Below are positions 1 to 5,064 of a stretch of 5,064 bases of DNA, piece by piece. The position numbers and the translations under genes were made by a program. Source of the DNA: a bacterium UBA1790 (GTDB taxonomy: Bacteria; Bacteroidota; Bacteroidia; Bacteroidales; Muribaculaceae); the NCBI GenBank assembly GCA_002314465.1, contig DCGA01000126.1:1-5064 (forward strand). The letters run 5' to 3'. Each line of letters opens with the position of its first letter. The stretch's first letter is position 1. The notes below the pieces were generated by a model. It was given only the letters and a program-made list of their open reading frames with translations. It was not told the origin of the DNA and made no database searches.

Positions 1-136
1 GGCCGATGTGCAGTGAGTCGGCTGTAGGGTCGATGCCCACGTAGGCCGATGTCATTTCCTTCTTGAGTTGTTCTTCGGTTCCGGGCATGATGTTGTTAAT
101 CATGCCACGCCATGTAAGTTCTTCTACGAAATTCAT
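1..136 (-). CDS. tyrS: Tyrosyl-tRNA synthetase, N-terminal fragment (cut by window edge)
   Basis: The first 45 codons of a class I aminoacyl-tRNA synthetase that charges tRNA-Tyr with tyrosine in the cytoplasm. The reading frame opens with [20 protein letters not shown] and runs through [15 protein letters not shown]. The stretch [12 protein letters not shown] is the TyrS nucleotide-binding segment that leads into the class I HIGH-type signature, and the window ends inside that signature. This length is only about a tenth of a usual TyrS (about 430 residues), because the gene continues past position 1. The ATG at 136-134 is chosen because it gives the standard TyrS N-terminus and follows an A-rich leader and a Bacteroidota-type promoter. 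No Shine-Dalgarno motif is seen, as is usual in this phylum. It is transcribed separately from the amidase gene upstream, with 206 nt between them. Confidence 0.95.
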   Translation of the reverse strand, partial: MNFVEELTWRGMINNIMPGTEEQLKKEMTSAYVGIDPTADSLHIG

Positions 137-173
137 CTTGTTATCTTAATGTTTTTATTGTTTTCAATCGTGT

Positions 174-194
174 GTACCGGGTGCTAACCCATAC
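174..194 (-). other. Small stem-loop at the predicted 5' end of the tyrS leader
   Basis: The minus strand reads GTA-t-GGGT-tagc-ACCC-gg-TAC. This gives a 4-bp GGGT/ACCC stem with a 4-nt loop, extended by GTA/TAC across a 1-by-2 internal loop. It would sit at or within a few bases of the predicted transcript start, where it could protect the mRNA end. It is short and may be chance. I see no T-box-like or other riboswitch structure in the remaining A-rich leader. Confidence 0.25.
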
Positions 195-201
195 CAAATT
201 G

Positions 202-232
202 CAAAGTTACAACATTTTAGCGAAACCCGAAA
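202..232 (-). promoter_or_regulatory. Bacteroidota-type promoter for tyrS
   Basis: On the minus strand TAACTTTG (209-202) matches the -7 consensus TAnnTTTG of the Bacteroidota primary sigma factor. Exactly 19 nt upstream is TTTC (232-229), a three-of-four match to the -33 TTTG box. Transcription would start near 195-197, giving a leader of about 60 nt before the tyrS ATG at 136. The -7 match is exact at its fixed positions; the start site is inferred from the consensus. Confidence 0.7.
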
Positions 233-264
233 CACGTTTGCCCCTAAAACTGCTAATTAGGCCG

Positions 265-312
265 CACAGGCACAGCAATTGCGGCGGTAAAATCGTGCTG
301 ATTCCGCCTGTG
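265..312. repeat. Interrupted inverted repeat in the amidase-tyrS gap
   Basis: CACAGGC (265-271) is complementary to GCCTGTG (306-312), a perfect 7-bp outer stem. Inside it CAGCA (273-277) pairs with TGCTG (296-300), leaving an 18-nt loop. An alternative pairing GCCGCA (261-266) with TGCGGC (280-285) competes with it. The element lies just after the amidase stop codon in the direction of transcription, so it may be part of the 3' end of that mRNA. No T-run follows it on the minus strand, so it is not a classic intrinsic terminator. Confidence 0.4.
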
Positions 313-350
313 ATAACGTCCCTTGTTTATGCCTGCGGGAGGTTATTTTT
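313..350 (+). terminator. Hairpin plus T-run overlapping the amidase stop codon, plus-strand orientation
   Basis: ATAAC (313-317) pairs with GTTAT (342-346) and TCCC (319-322) with GGGA (337-340), separated by one G-G mismatch. The result is a 10-position stem with a 14-nt loop. On the plus strand it runs into a T5 tract at 346-350. This is terminator-like geometry, but for plus-strand (antisense) transcription, and no plus-strand gene is seen here. On the minus strand the hairpin begins in the amidase TAA stop (345-343) and has no T-run after it, so it would be at best a 3'-end stability structure for the amidase mRNA. Confidence 0.3.
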
Positions 351-1770
351 CTTGCTTTACCTGGTTGAGGTAGTCCTCAAGGCCGGCGACGATGGCCGAG
401 GCGATTTTCTTGCAGTGGGCGGGGTCGCACAGCATCTCCTCGTCGGGCAAACTGCTCATGTACAGCACTTCGAGCAGCGCATTGGGGTACTCGGTGGGCA
501 TGTTGAGCGAGAAGTTGAAGTTGCCTGTGAGGCCGGCATCCTTGTGTCCGCAGCCCAGCAGGTGCTTGAGCATGGTCGCTGCCAGCGCGCGGTTGGTGAT
601 GTGCTTGTAGTAGGTGCTGCTGCCCTGGGGCTCGAAGGGCGAGCCGCCCGAGTTGTTGTGGATGGCAAACATGATGTCTACGCCGGCGTCCTTGAACACT
701 CTCTTGCGCTCGGTCATGCTTATCGACGAGTCGTCGCTGCGGCTCAGCACTACCTTTGCGCCCTTGGCCTCGAGTTGTTGCTTTACGAGGTTCACGAGTT
801 GCAGGTTGATGGTTGACTCGGTAAGCCCTGAGTGGCCTATCGCTCCGGGAGCCGAGCCGCCGTGGCCGGCGTCAAGGCCTATGGTAAGGTCCTTGAGGTT
901 GAGCGACGGGGTGTGCTTCACGTCGATGGTGAGGTAGTTCCCCTGGTAGCGCACTTCATATCCCCAGGCATACTTTTTCTTGAGCTTGATAACAACGCGG
1001 AACACATCGCTGTCGACCTGGCTGAAGTCCACATAGTCGACCATTCCCAGCGTGCCGTGTTGCGATATCCAGTTGCTGTTGTTCATGGCGCCGAAGATGT
1101 CAACGCAGATGGTTGTGGGGTCGATCTGTGTCCATGCGTGATAGGGCAGGCGGCAAGGCAACGACACGGTCACGCGGTCGTACTTGCCCTTGTCGCTATA
1201 TGAAATGGAGCCGGTGTTTACTTGCTTCACGGTGGCATCGCTGGGTTTTACATTCTCTTTTTGCACATAGGCAAAACGCTGCGACGACAACTGCACCTTA
1301 TACAGGTTGGCATAGTCGCCCACGACTTTGAGTGCGATACCCTCGTCTATGTAGCCCATCTTGGAGCCACCCAGGCGGTCGGTGCCGTTGCCATATTGCA
1401 GGAATGCGCCTGGCAGGGTCTCCACGGTGAACAGCACATCGCGCATCACAGGCGTGTCGGCAGGCTTGGCATCACCCTTGGCGGTGCGGGTCACGGTTAC
1501 GGTCTTGCTGGTGGTGCGACCGTCCTTTGTGGCCTCTACCACGATGTTGTTGTCGCCCTCGGCGAGTGCAACCTGAGCGCCGAAGCACCCTGTTTTATAC
1601 ACATGGGCAGCAGTGCCGTTGACGGTGGCTGTTGCGCCCGGTTCGGTCTTGCACACGATGCGCGTGTAGTCGCGTGTGGTGGGGCGCTCGCCGCCCACAT
1701 ACTCTACCGATGGCTGTGCCGTAGCCGCTATGCCGAGCAGCAACATGGTTGTCACTAATAATTGTTTCAT
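343..1770 (-). CDS. Secreted N-acetylmuramoyl-L-alanine amidase (Amidase_3), multidomain
   Basis: A 475-residue zinc amidase predicted to cut the bond between N-acetylmuramic acid and the peptide stem of peptidoglycan in the periplasm. Residues 1-18 are a signal peptide ending ATA before Q19, with no lipobox. Residues 20-95 look like an Ig-like beta domain (C40 and C62 could pair). Residues 112-176 look SH3-like. Residues 185-287 form a beta-rich AMIN-like region. Residues 294-470 are the Amidase_3 catalytic domain. The expected zinc and catalytic residues are visible: H303 in DAGHGG, E318 in GLTES, H371 in AIHNN and E434 in ALLEVLYMSS. It is longer than a minimal amidase because of the N-terminal modules. 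It starts 12 nt after the esterase stop, so the two are probably co-transcribed. The ATG gives the signal peptide at residue 1; no Shine-Dalgarno is seen. The catalytic assignment is firm; the N-terminal domain names are inference from pattern. Confidence 0.9.
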   Translation of the reverse strand: MKQLLVTTMLLLGIAATAQPSVEYVGGERPTTRDYTRIVCKTEPGATATVNGTAAHVYKTGCFGAQVALAEGDNNIVVEATKDGRTTSKTVTVTRTAKGDAKPADTPVMRDVLFTVETLPGAFLQYGNGTDRLGGSKMGYIDEGIALKVVGDYANLYKVQLSSQRFAYVQKENVKPSDATVKQVNTGSISYSDKGKYDRVTVSLPCRLPYHAWTQIDPTTICVDIFGAMNNSNWISQHGTLGMVDYVDFSQVDSDVFRVVIKLKKKYAWGYEVRYQGNYLTIDVKHTPSLNLKDLTIGLDAGHGGSAPGAIGHSGLTESTINLQLVNLVKQQLEAKGAKVVLSRSDDSSISMTERKRVFKDAGVDIMFAIHNNSGGSPFEPQGSSTYYKHITNRALAATMLKHLLGCGHKDAGLTGNFNFSLNMPTEYPNALLEVLYMSSLPDEEMLCDPAHCKKIASAIVAGLEDYLNQVKQEK

Positions 1771-1782
1771 GCTTGTATGGGT

Positions 1783-2631
1783 TTATTTGTCAAAGTTTCG
1801 TGATGCGAATGGCAGCGCCTCGCGCAGTGCAAGGTGCCAGTACTCCCAGTTGTGGACGCCGTTCTTGACGCGGAGTTCCGACTTGATTTTCTTGCTGCGC
1901 ATAGCCACGTGAATCTTTACCGAGAGTTCAAAGAGGCCGTCGTCGTCGCCGCAGTCAAAGAACCACTTGACGGTGCGCATCTGTGCTGCTTGTTCCTCGG
2001 TCGCGTTCTCGGCATACTTGACTGCCGAGTTCTGCTGAACCGACAGACAGGTATAGTAGAACTTGTCCTTGGGCATATCGGCTTTTATTTCGGGCTGGTC
2101 GAGCCATGCGCTCATGGCGTAGCACGACGAGAACTTGTCGGTGTGGTGCTGGGCGTAGACTGCGCTGCCGCCGCCACCCATCGAGAGGCCCATGATGGCA
2201 CGGTGCTGCTTGTCGCCCACGCCGCGGTACTTGGCCTCGGCGCCGGGGATGAGTTCGTCAAAGAAGAAATCCTCGTAGTTCCACCCCGGCATGTTGAAGT
2301 ATCCGTTCCGAATATTGTGGATGTCGGGATGTCCGGCATTGGGCATGATTACAATCATCTCGGTAGCCTCGCCGGTGCCTATCAGTTCGTCGGCAACGGT
2401 CTGCATGCCGCCTTGCTTTGCCCAATTCTCGTATCCGCCATACAGGCCGTGCAGCAGGTACACAACGGGGTATTTCTTGTCGGTCTTGTCAAATCCGTTG
2501 GGGAGGTATACATTATACTTGACTGTTGTGCCCAGCACCTTGCTCTCGATGCTGTCGGTAACAATTTTGCCAGCCCATGCGTTGAGGCAGGCGGCACACA
2601 TGAGTGCCATGAGTATACATTTGGTTTTCAT
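1783..2631 (-). CDS. Secreted alpha/beta-hydrolase esterase (putative esterase D / CE1-like family)
   Basis: A 282-residue serine esterase with an N-terminal signal peptide (residues 1-20, ending AWA before G21) that carries three cysteines. C15 is not in a good lipobox, so type I cleavage is more likely than lipidation. The fold signature is clear: YLLHGLYGG at 58-66 supplies the oxyanion region, GLSMGG at 148-153 the nucleophile S150, WFFDCGDDDGL at 223-233 the acid (D231 most likely), and GVHNWEYW at 258-265 the histidine H260. These are the hallmarks of the family containing S-formylglutathione hydrolase, antigen 85 and CE1 acetylxylan/feruloyl esterases. In an exported Bacteroidota protein, deacylation of a polysaccharide or envelope ester is the likeliest role, but the substrate cannot be read from sequence. 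It lies 15 nt after the ATPase stop and 12 nt before the amidase, with no promoter recognised immediately upstream. Confidence 0.88.
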   Translation of the reverse strand: MKTKCILMALMCAACLNAWAGKIVTDSIESKVLGTTVKYNVYLPNGFDKTDKKYPVVYLLHGLYGGYENWAKQGGMQTVADELIGTGEATEMIVIMPNAGHPDIHNIRNGYFNMPGWNYEDFFFDELIPGAEAKYRGVGDKQHRAIMGLSMGGGGSAVYAQHHTDKFSSCYAMSAWLDQPEIKADMPKDKFYYTCLSVQQNSAVKYAENATEEQAAQMRTVKWFFDCGDDDGLFELSVKIHVAMRSKKIKSELRVKNGVHNWEYWHLALREALPFASRNFDK

Positions 2632-2646
2632 ATAGTTTATATTAAT

Positions 2647-3786
2647 TTAGTTCATAAAACGTTTTTTAAACCATAATGCAAATACGGGGTCGGTAAATTG
2701 CAACTTGCGACCATCAGATTCTATGAGGTCGGCGTTTACAAGTGCTTCTTTGAGTCGAGTGATGTTAGAGGCACTGCCAAGGTTATACTCTTCGCGTATG
2801 TTGGCGTTACCATACCCGTCCTTGACTCCGGAGGCAATGGCTCGCAAGAAGTTCATTTGGTACTCAGTAAGAGGATTGGTTTGTTCGAGGAACAAAAGTT
2901 CGCAACTATCCACCAAACTCTTCTGGGCATACATGATATGCTCTGTGGTGACAGTATCGCCTTCGTCGGTGAGCGAAAAAACATGCCATGCCAGTTGTTG
3001 TACATAAGAAGAGTAACCGTCAACTAAATTGCAAATTTGAGATGCAAGATCTTCGGAAATGCTACGTTGTCTTTCGGCAAAGTGTGATACAATGTATTCG
3101 ACCCAGGTAGATGTGGGGATGCGTGGAAGAAACATTAAGTCTCCAAACTGATAAAACGGCATCTTCTTGTTTTGAAAAATATCAGACATCATATGTTTCT
3201 TGCTACCAAACAGACAGTAAGAAACGTTTTTTTGATGCTGCCATATAGAGCGCAGTCTCTTTTGAATGGTAACGGAATCAGACCATTCACCTATTTGCTG
3301 AAATTCGTCGATACAGATTACAATCCTCTTGCCTTTCTTTTCGGCAATGGATTCGGCCAGGTTAAGTATTTCTTCGGGAGAATGAGTCTTGGGTGTGATA
3401 CCCAGTGCTATTGAGAATTCACTTGATGGCTCGGGGGCAAATGAGATTTTTGGAGACAATCTTGCCAAAAAACCACGTGCATTATCCATCCACAACTGCA
3501 GTGTTGAGGCGGTTTGTTTAAGAAGTGCCTCAACTAATGTATTGTAAAATTCGTATTCACTTTTGCATCCAAAAATGTCAACATACACTGTGATAACGTC
3601 ACTATTTATCTTTTTGCGTGCGTGTTGCACAAGGGATGTTTTGCCCCAGCGACGGGGCGAAATAATAATTGTGTTTACCCCTTCCTCAAAGTTTAGTTTG
3701 AGTTGCCGCGTTTCTTGCTCTCTACCTATGAAGTTATAGTCGCTGACAGATACGCCAAATACAAAACTACTGTTTCTGATTGCCAT
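2647..3786 (-). CDS. STAND/ATPase_2-type P-loop ATPase with C-terminal winged-helix-like domain
   Basis: A 379-residue predicted cytoplasmic ATPase. FIGREQE at 19-25 is the usual N-terminal signature of this family. SPRRWGKTSL at 43-52 is Walker A (K49, T50), with S in place of the first glycine. RIVICIDEFQQI at 154-165 is Walker B (D160, E161), and CLFGSKKHMM at 191-200 fits a sensor 1 region. Residues 305-375 look like a winged helix, ending in TDPVFALWFKKRF, a typical family ending. These features match the MJ/PH-type STAND ATPases (Pfam ATPase_2), common in Bacteroidota and archaea and mostly of unknown function. The frame is open to a GTG at 3849, but the ATG at 3786-3784 is preferred because the promoter at 3806-3837 lies inside that extension. 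Base composition is distinctly A/T-rich: three 60-base lines counted by hand gave 32, 35 and 47 percent G+C, against 62-70 percent for lines in flanking genes. This suggests acquisition by transfer. Confidence 0.85.
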   Translation of the reverse strand: MAIRNSSFVFGVSVSDYNFIGREQETRQLKLNFEEGVNTIIISPRRWGKTSLVQHARKKINSDVITVYVDIFGCKSEYEFYNTLVEALLKQTASTLQLWMDNARGFLARLSPKISFAPEPSSEFSIALGITPKTHSPEEILNLAESIAEKKGKRIVICIDEFQQIGEWSDSVTIQKRLRSIWQHQKNVSYCLFGSKKHMMSDIFQNKKMPFYQFGDLMFLPRIPTSTWVEYIVSHFAERQRSISEDLASQICNLVDGYSSYVQQLAWHVFSLTDEGDTVTTEHIMYAQKSLVDSCELLFLEQTNPLTEYQMNFLRAIASGVKDGYGNANIREEYNLGSASNITRLKEALVNADLIESDGRKLQFTDPVFALWFKKRFMN

Positions 3787-3805
3787 AAGAATATATTTTA
3801 TGTGG

Positions 3806-3837
3806 CAAAGATATAACAAAAACGCTAAATACACAAA
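3806..3837 (-). promoter_or_regulatory. Bacteroidota-type promoter for the ATPase gene
   Basis: On the minus strand TATCTTTG (3813-3806) matches the -7 consensus TAnnTTTG, and TTTG (3837-3834) is an exact -33 box 20 nt upstream. Nineteen A/T-rich bases separate the -7 box from the ATG at 3786, so the predicted leader is only about 12-15 nt. This placement rules against the upstream GTG at 3849 as the translation start. Because the genes below are spaced by 15 and 12 nt, the promoter may also drive the esterase and amidase. Confidence 0.75.
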
Positions 3838-3863
3838 CTTGTGTAACACAAACTTGTGTATTT
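3818..3863 (-). terminator. Possible terminator of the sirtuin-GDPD unit
   Basis: The outer ends of the repeat array are complementary: AAATACACAA (3827-3836) with TTGTGTATTT (3854-3863), a perfect 10-bp stem around 17 nt. On the minus strand the stem begins 9 nt after the phosphodiesterase stop and is followed by AGCG and then T5 (3822-3818). This resembles an intrinsic terminator, although the stem is A/T-rich and so weak. The same bases can instead fold as two small hairpins, so this reading competes with the operator reading; both may hold. Confidence 0.4.
3830..3860. repeat. Two perfect 15-bp tandem repeats, each a dyad, over the -33 box (putative operator)
   Basis: The unit ACACAAACTTGTGTA occurs at 3831-3845 and again, identical, at 3846-3860. 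Each copy is a near-perfect palindrome, ACACAA-ac-TTGTGT; the first extends to 7-bp arms with T3830 and A3845. The centres are 15 bp apart, about one and a half helical turns. The -33 TTTG of the ATPase promoter (3834-3837) lies in the first copy. Two identical dyads over a promoter element look like binding sites for a dimeric repressor. Which protein binds is unknown, and no regulator gene lies in the window. Confidence 0.6.
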
Positions 3864-3872
3864 TGTGTGTTT

Positions 3873-4763
3873 TTATCTGCGGTGATTCTTCTTGAGGTAG
3901 TTGATGAGAAGGGCGGGGCGGTCGGTCTGGATGAGTGTAGCACCGTTATCGAGCAGCCACTGCCATGAGTCGCGCGTGTTGCCGTAGAGCACAGCCACAT
4001 CGTCGTCGTGGCCTGCACACAGCGATGCCCACAGCGAGTTAATCCACACCTTTATGCCGTAACCGCGTATTTTCTCTATCATGGCCTTCTCGTGCTCACC
4101 GTATTTCTTGAAGCAGCACTCAATGGCTACGGGATGCACCGTTGCCCACTCATCGATGAACTGGCCTGCATCGTCGCGGTCAATGCTCACTATGGGCATG
4201 TAGATGGAGTTGTTGAGGGCCTCGCTGTTCTCGCGCTGCACCTTGTCGAGGCGGTGTCCGCTTTTAATCACAATCTGCTCCACCATGTCCATCTCGCGGG
4301 CAAGTTCATACACCTCCTGGAAGTACTCGTAGCCCTTGTCGATGTTGATGAGTATCTTGCCCTTGGTCACGGCAAATACTTCCTCGATGGTGGGAATCTG
4401 CACCGTGGTGACGCGGCCCATGCCGTTCTTCAGTCGCAGCGCCTTAATCTCTTCGAGGGTGAGGTCGCACACGCGTCCCTTGCCGTTGCTGGTGCGGTTC
4501 ACGTCGTGGTCGTGCATGAGCACGATGTGGCCGTCCTTTGTCTTCTGCAGGTCTATCTCTACCATGTCCACACCCATGTCGATGCAGTGCTGCATCGCCG
4601 GAAGCGAGTTCTCGGGCGCATTGCGCCAGTCTCCGCGGTGAGCCACCACGACGACATGCTTGCCCTTGGGGTCGTTCAGGGCTTTCAGGGTCTTGGAAAA
4701 ATCGGTTGCCGATGCCCACAGGCACATCACGGCCGTGAGCAAGAGCAGGGATGTCCTTTTCAT
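3873..4763 (-). CDS. Exported glycerophosphodiester phosphodiesterase-family protein
   Basis: A 296-residue GDPD-type TIM-barrel phosphodiesterase, expected to hydrolyse glycerophosphodiesters (or a related phosphodiester) to an alcohol and glycerol 3-phosphate outside the cytoplasm. Residues 1-19 are a signal peptide ending ASA. AHRGDWRNAPENS at 41-53 carries catalytic H42, R43 and metal ligand E51. VEIDLQKTKDG at 68-78 gives E69 and D71. MHDHDVNRT at 83-91 gives the second catalytic histidine H84. ILINIDKG at 137-144 supplies a further acidic residue (D142). KVWINS at 238-243 and IQTDRP at 278-283 are the usual C-terminal barrel motifs. Length is normal for the family. The ATG at 4763 is preferred over an in-frame start 69 nt earlier because it puts the signal peptide at residue 1 and shares ATGA with the sirtuin stop, implying translational coupling. 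The exact substrate is not known. Confidence 0.9.
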   Translation of the reverse strand: MKRTSLLLLTAVMCLWASATDFSKTLKALNDPKGKHVVVVAHRGDWRNAPENSLPAMQHCIDMGVDMVEIDLQKTKDGHIVLMHDHDVNRTSNGKGRVCDLTLEEIKALRLKNGMGRVTTVQIPTIEEVFAVTKGKILINIDKGYEYFQEVYELAREMDMVEQIVIKSGHRLDKVQRENSEALNNSIYMPIVSIDRDDAGQFIDEWATVHPVAIECCFKKYGEHEKAMIEKIRGYGIKVWINSLWASLCAGHDDDVAVLYGNTRDSWQWLLDNGATLIQTDRPALLINYLKKNHRR

Positions 4764-5064
4764 AATTGATCGATTATCTTCACGAGGTCGGCCACGCCCT
4801 CGGTTGCGGGTTTGGCGATCACGGTTACCCATGCGGGTACCTGGGCCGGCTTGGGGTCGATGTAGAACACTTTGGCCTTGCTCGGCGCATATTGCAGAAG
4901 CGCTGCGGCGGGTTTTACCGACAGGGTGGTGCCTATCACGACAAACACATCGGCGTCTTCAACCAGTCGGCATGCCGGGCCGAAGTTGGGAACGTCTTCG
5001 CCGAAGAACACGATGTGAGGGCGCACGGGGTTGCCGTCGCGGTCGCATGTGGCGGGCGAAGTGC
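4760..5064 (-). CDS. NAD-dependent protein deacylase (sirtuin, CobB-like), C-terminal fragment
   Basis: The last 100 residues of a class III sirtuin, which removes acyl groups from lysine using NAD+ in the cytoplasm. The start lies beyond the window edge. RPHIVFFGE (visible residues 14-22) is the conserved segment after the zinc site, and C6 in PATCDRDGN is probably one of the last zinc-site residues. VVIGTTLSVKPAA (41-53) is the GTS-type NAD-binding loop. VFYIDPKP (65-72) corresponds to the strand that normally carries an INxxP-like motif contacting the adenine ribose; here D69 stands where asparagine is usual. The catalytic histidine and Rossmann N-terminus are outside the window. The stop codon TGA (4762-4760) overlaps the phosphodiesterase ATG, so the two form one operon. 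The family is certain; preference for acetyl, succinyl or other acyl groups cannot be judged from this part. Confidence 0.93.
   Translation of the reverse strand, partial: TSPATCDRDGNPVRPHIVFFGEDVPNFGPACRLVEDADVFVVIGTTLSVKPAAALLQYAPSKAKVFYIDPKPAQVPAWVTVIAKPATEGVADLVKIIDQL

Noticed and set aside
137..201. Riboswitch or T-box in the tyrS leader
   Set aside because: The predicted leader is only about 60 nt, largely A-rich and unstructured apart from one small hairpin, which is too short for a T-box. There is no terminator/antiterminator pair.
172..816. Plus-strand open frame of 214 codons starting in the tyrS-amidase gap
   Set aside because: Most of it is antisense to the amidase catalytic domain. 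The portion in the gap shows no coding character and no plus-strand promoter was found.
1834..2676. Plus-strand open frame of 280 codons opposite the esterase gene
   Set aside because: It is a shadow of the esterase: it lacks recognisable motifs, while the minus-strand frame has a signal peptide and full catalytic triad. Long antisense frames are expected opposite G/C-rich coding sequence.
2632..2720. Separate promoter for the esterase gene within the end of the ATPase gene
   Set aside because: The region is A/T-rich, but I found no TAnnTTTG box with a TTTG-like box 19-21 nt upstream. A weak or alternative-sigma promoter cannot be excluded.
3787..3849. N-terminal extension of the ATPase from a GTG at 3849
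   Set aside because: The extension is encoded by the promoter and operator-like repeats, so the GTG would lie upstream of the predicted transcript start. The ATG at 3786 gives a normal family N-terminus.
3830..3860. CRISPR-like array from the tandem repeats
   Set aside because: There are only two copies of 15 bp with no spacers between them, and no cas genes nearby.
4008..4769. Plus-strand open frame of 253 codons opposite the phosphodiesterase gene
   Set aside because: Its translation is a low-complexity, V/H/L-rich stretch with no domain signature, and it lies wholly over a gene with all GDPD motifs.
4764..4832. 23-residue N-terminal extension of the phosphodiesterase from an earlier in-frame start
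   Set aside because: It would bury the signal peptide behind an arginine-rich stretch that overlaps the sirtuin coding sequence. The ATG at 4763 gives a standard signal peptide and a typical ATGA overlap.

Overview
The window looks like a piece of a Bacteroidales (Bacteroidota) chromosome. Three things point there: the TyrS N-terminus is of the Bacteroidales type; two promoters match the Bacteroidota pattern (TTTG-like -33 box, 19-20 nt spacer, TAnnTTTG -7 box); and start codons are not preceded by Shine-Dalgarno motifs but by A/T-rich leaders. I cannot decide the family (Muribaculaceae- or Prevotellaceae-like are both possible). All six genes I can support are on the minus strand, so transcription runs from high to low coordinates.

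Layout in order of transcription: (1) the C-terminal end of a sirtuin-type NAD-dependent protein deacylase (4760-5064, cut by the window edge). It overlaps by four bases (ATGA) with (2) an exported glycerophosphodiester phosphodiesterase-family protein (3873-4763). (3) An 86-nt gap holds two perfect 15-bp tandem repeats, each a dyad, which overlap the -33 box of a promoter and may also form a terminator. (4) A STAND/ATPase_2-type P-loop ATPase (2647-3786) is clearly more A/T-rich than its neighbours. (5) After 15 nt comes a secreted alpha/beta-hydrolase esterase of the esterase D/CE1 type (1783-2631). (6) After 12 nt comes a secreted multidomain N-acetylmuramoyl-L-alanine amidase (343-1770). 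(7) A 206-nt gap contains inverted repeats and the promoter of (8) tyrS, of which only the first 45 codons are present (1-136).

The sirtuin and phosphodiesterase are probably one transcription unit. The ATPase, esterase and amidase are packed tightly enough to be another, driven at least in part by the promoter in front of the ATPase. Esterase and amidase are both exported and could act on envelope or glycan material. Sirtuin and ATPase are predicted to be cytoplasmic. No functional link between the ATPase and the two hydrolases can be shown from sequence alone.

Most of the window is ordinary housekeeping and envelope-enzyme content. The part most worth a second look is the ATPase locus: its different base composition, its own promoter with a doubled dyad over the -33 box, and its position directly upstream of two secreted hydrolases. 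I saw no CRISPR array, tRNA, rRNA, insertion sequence or complete mobile element.
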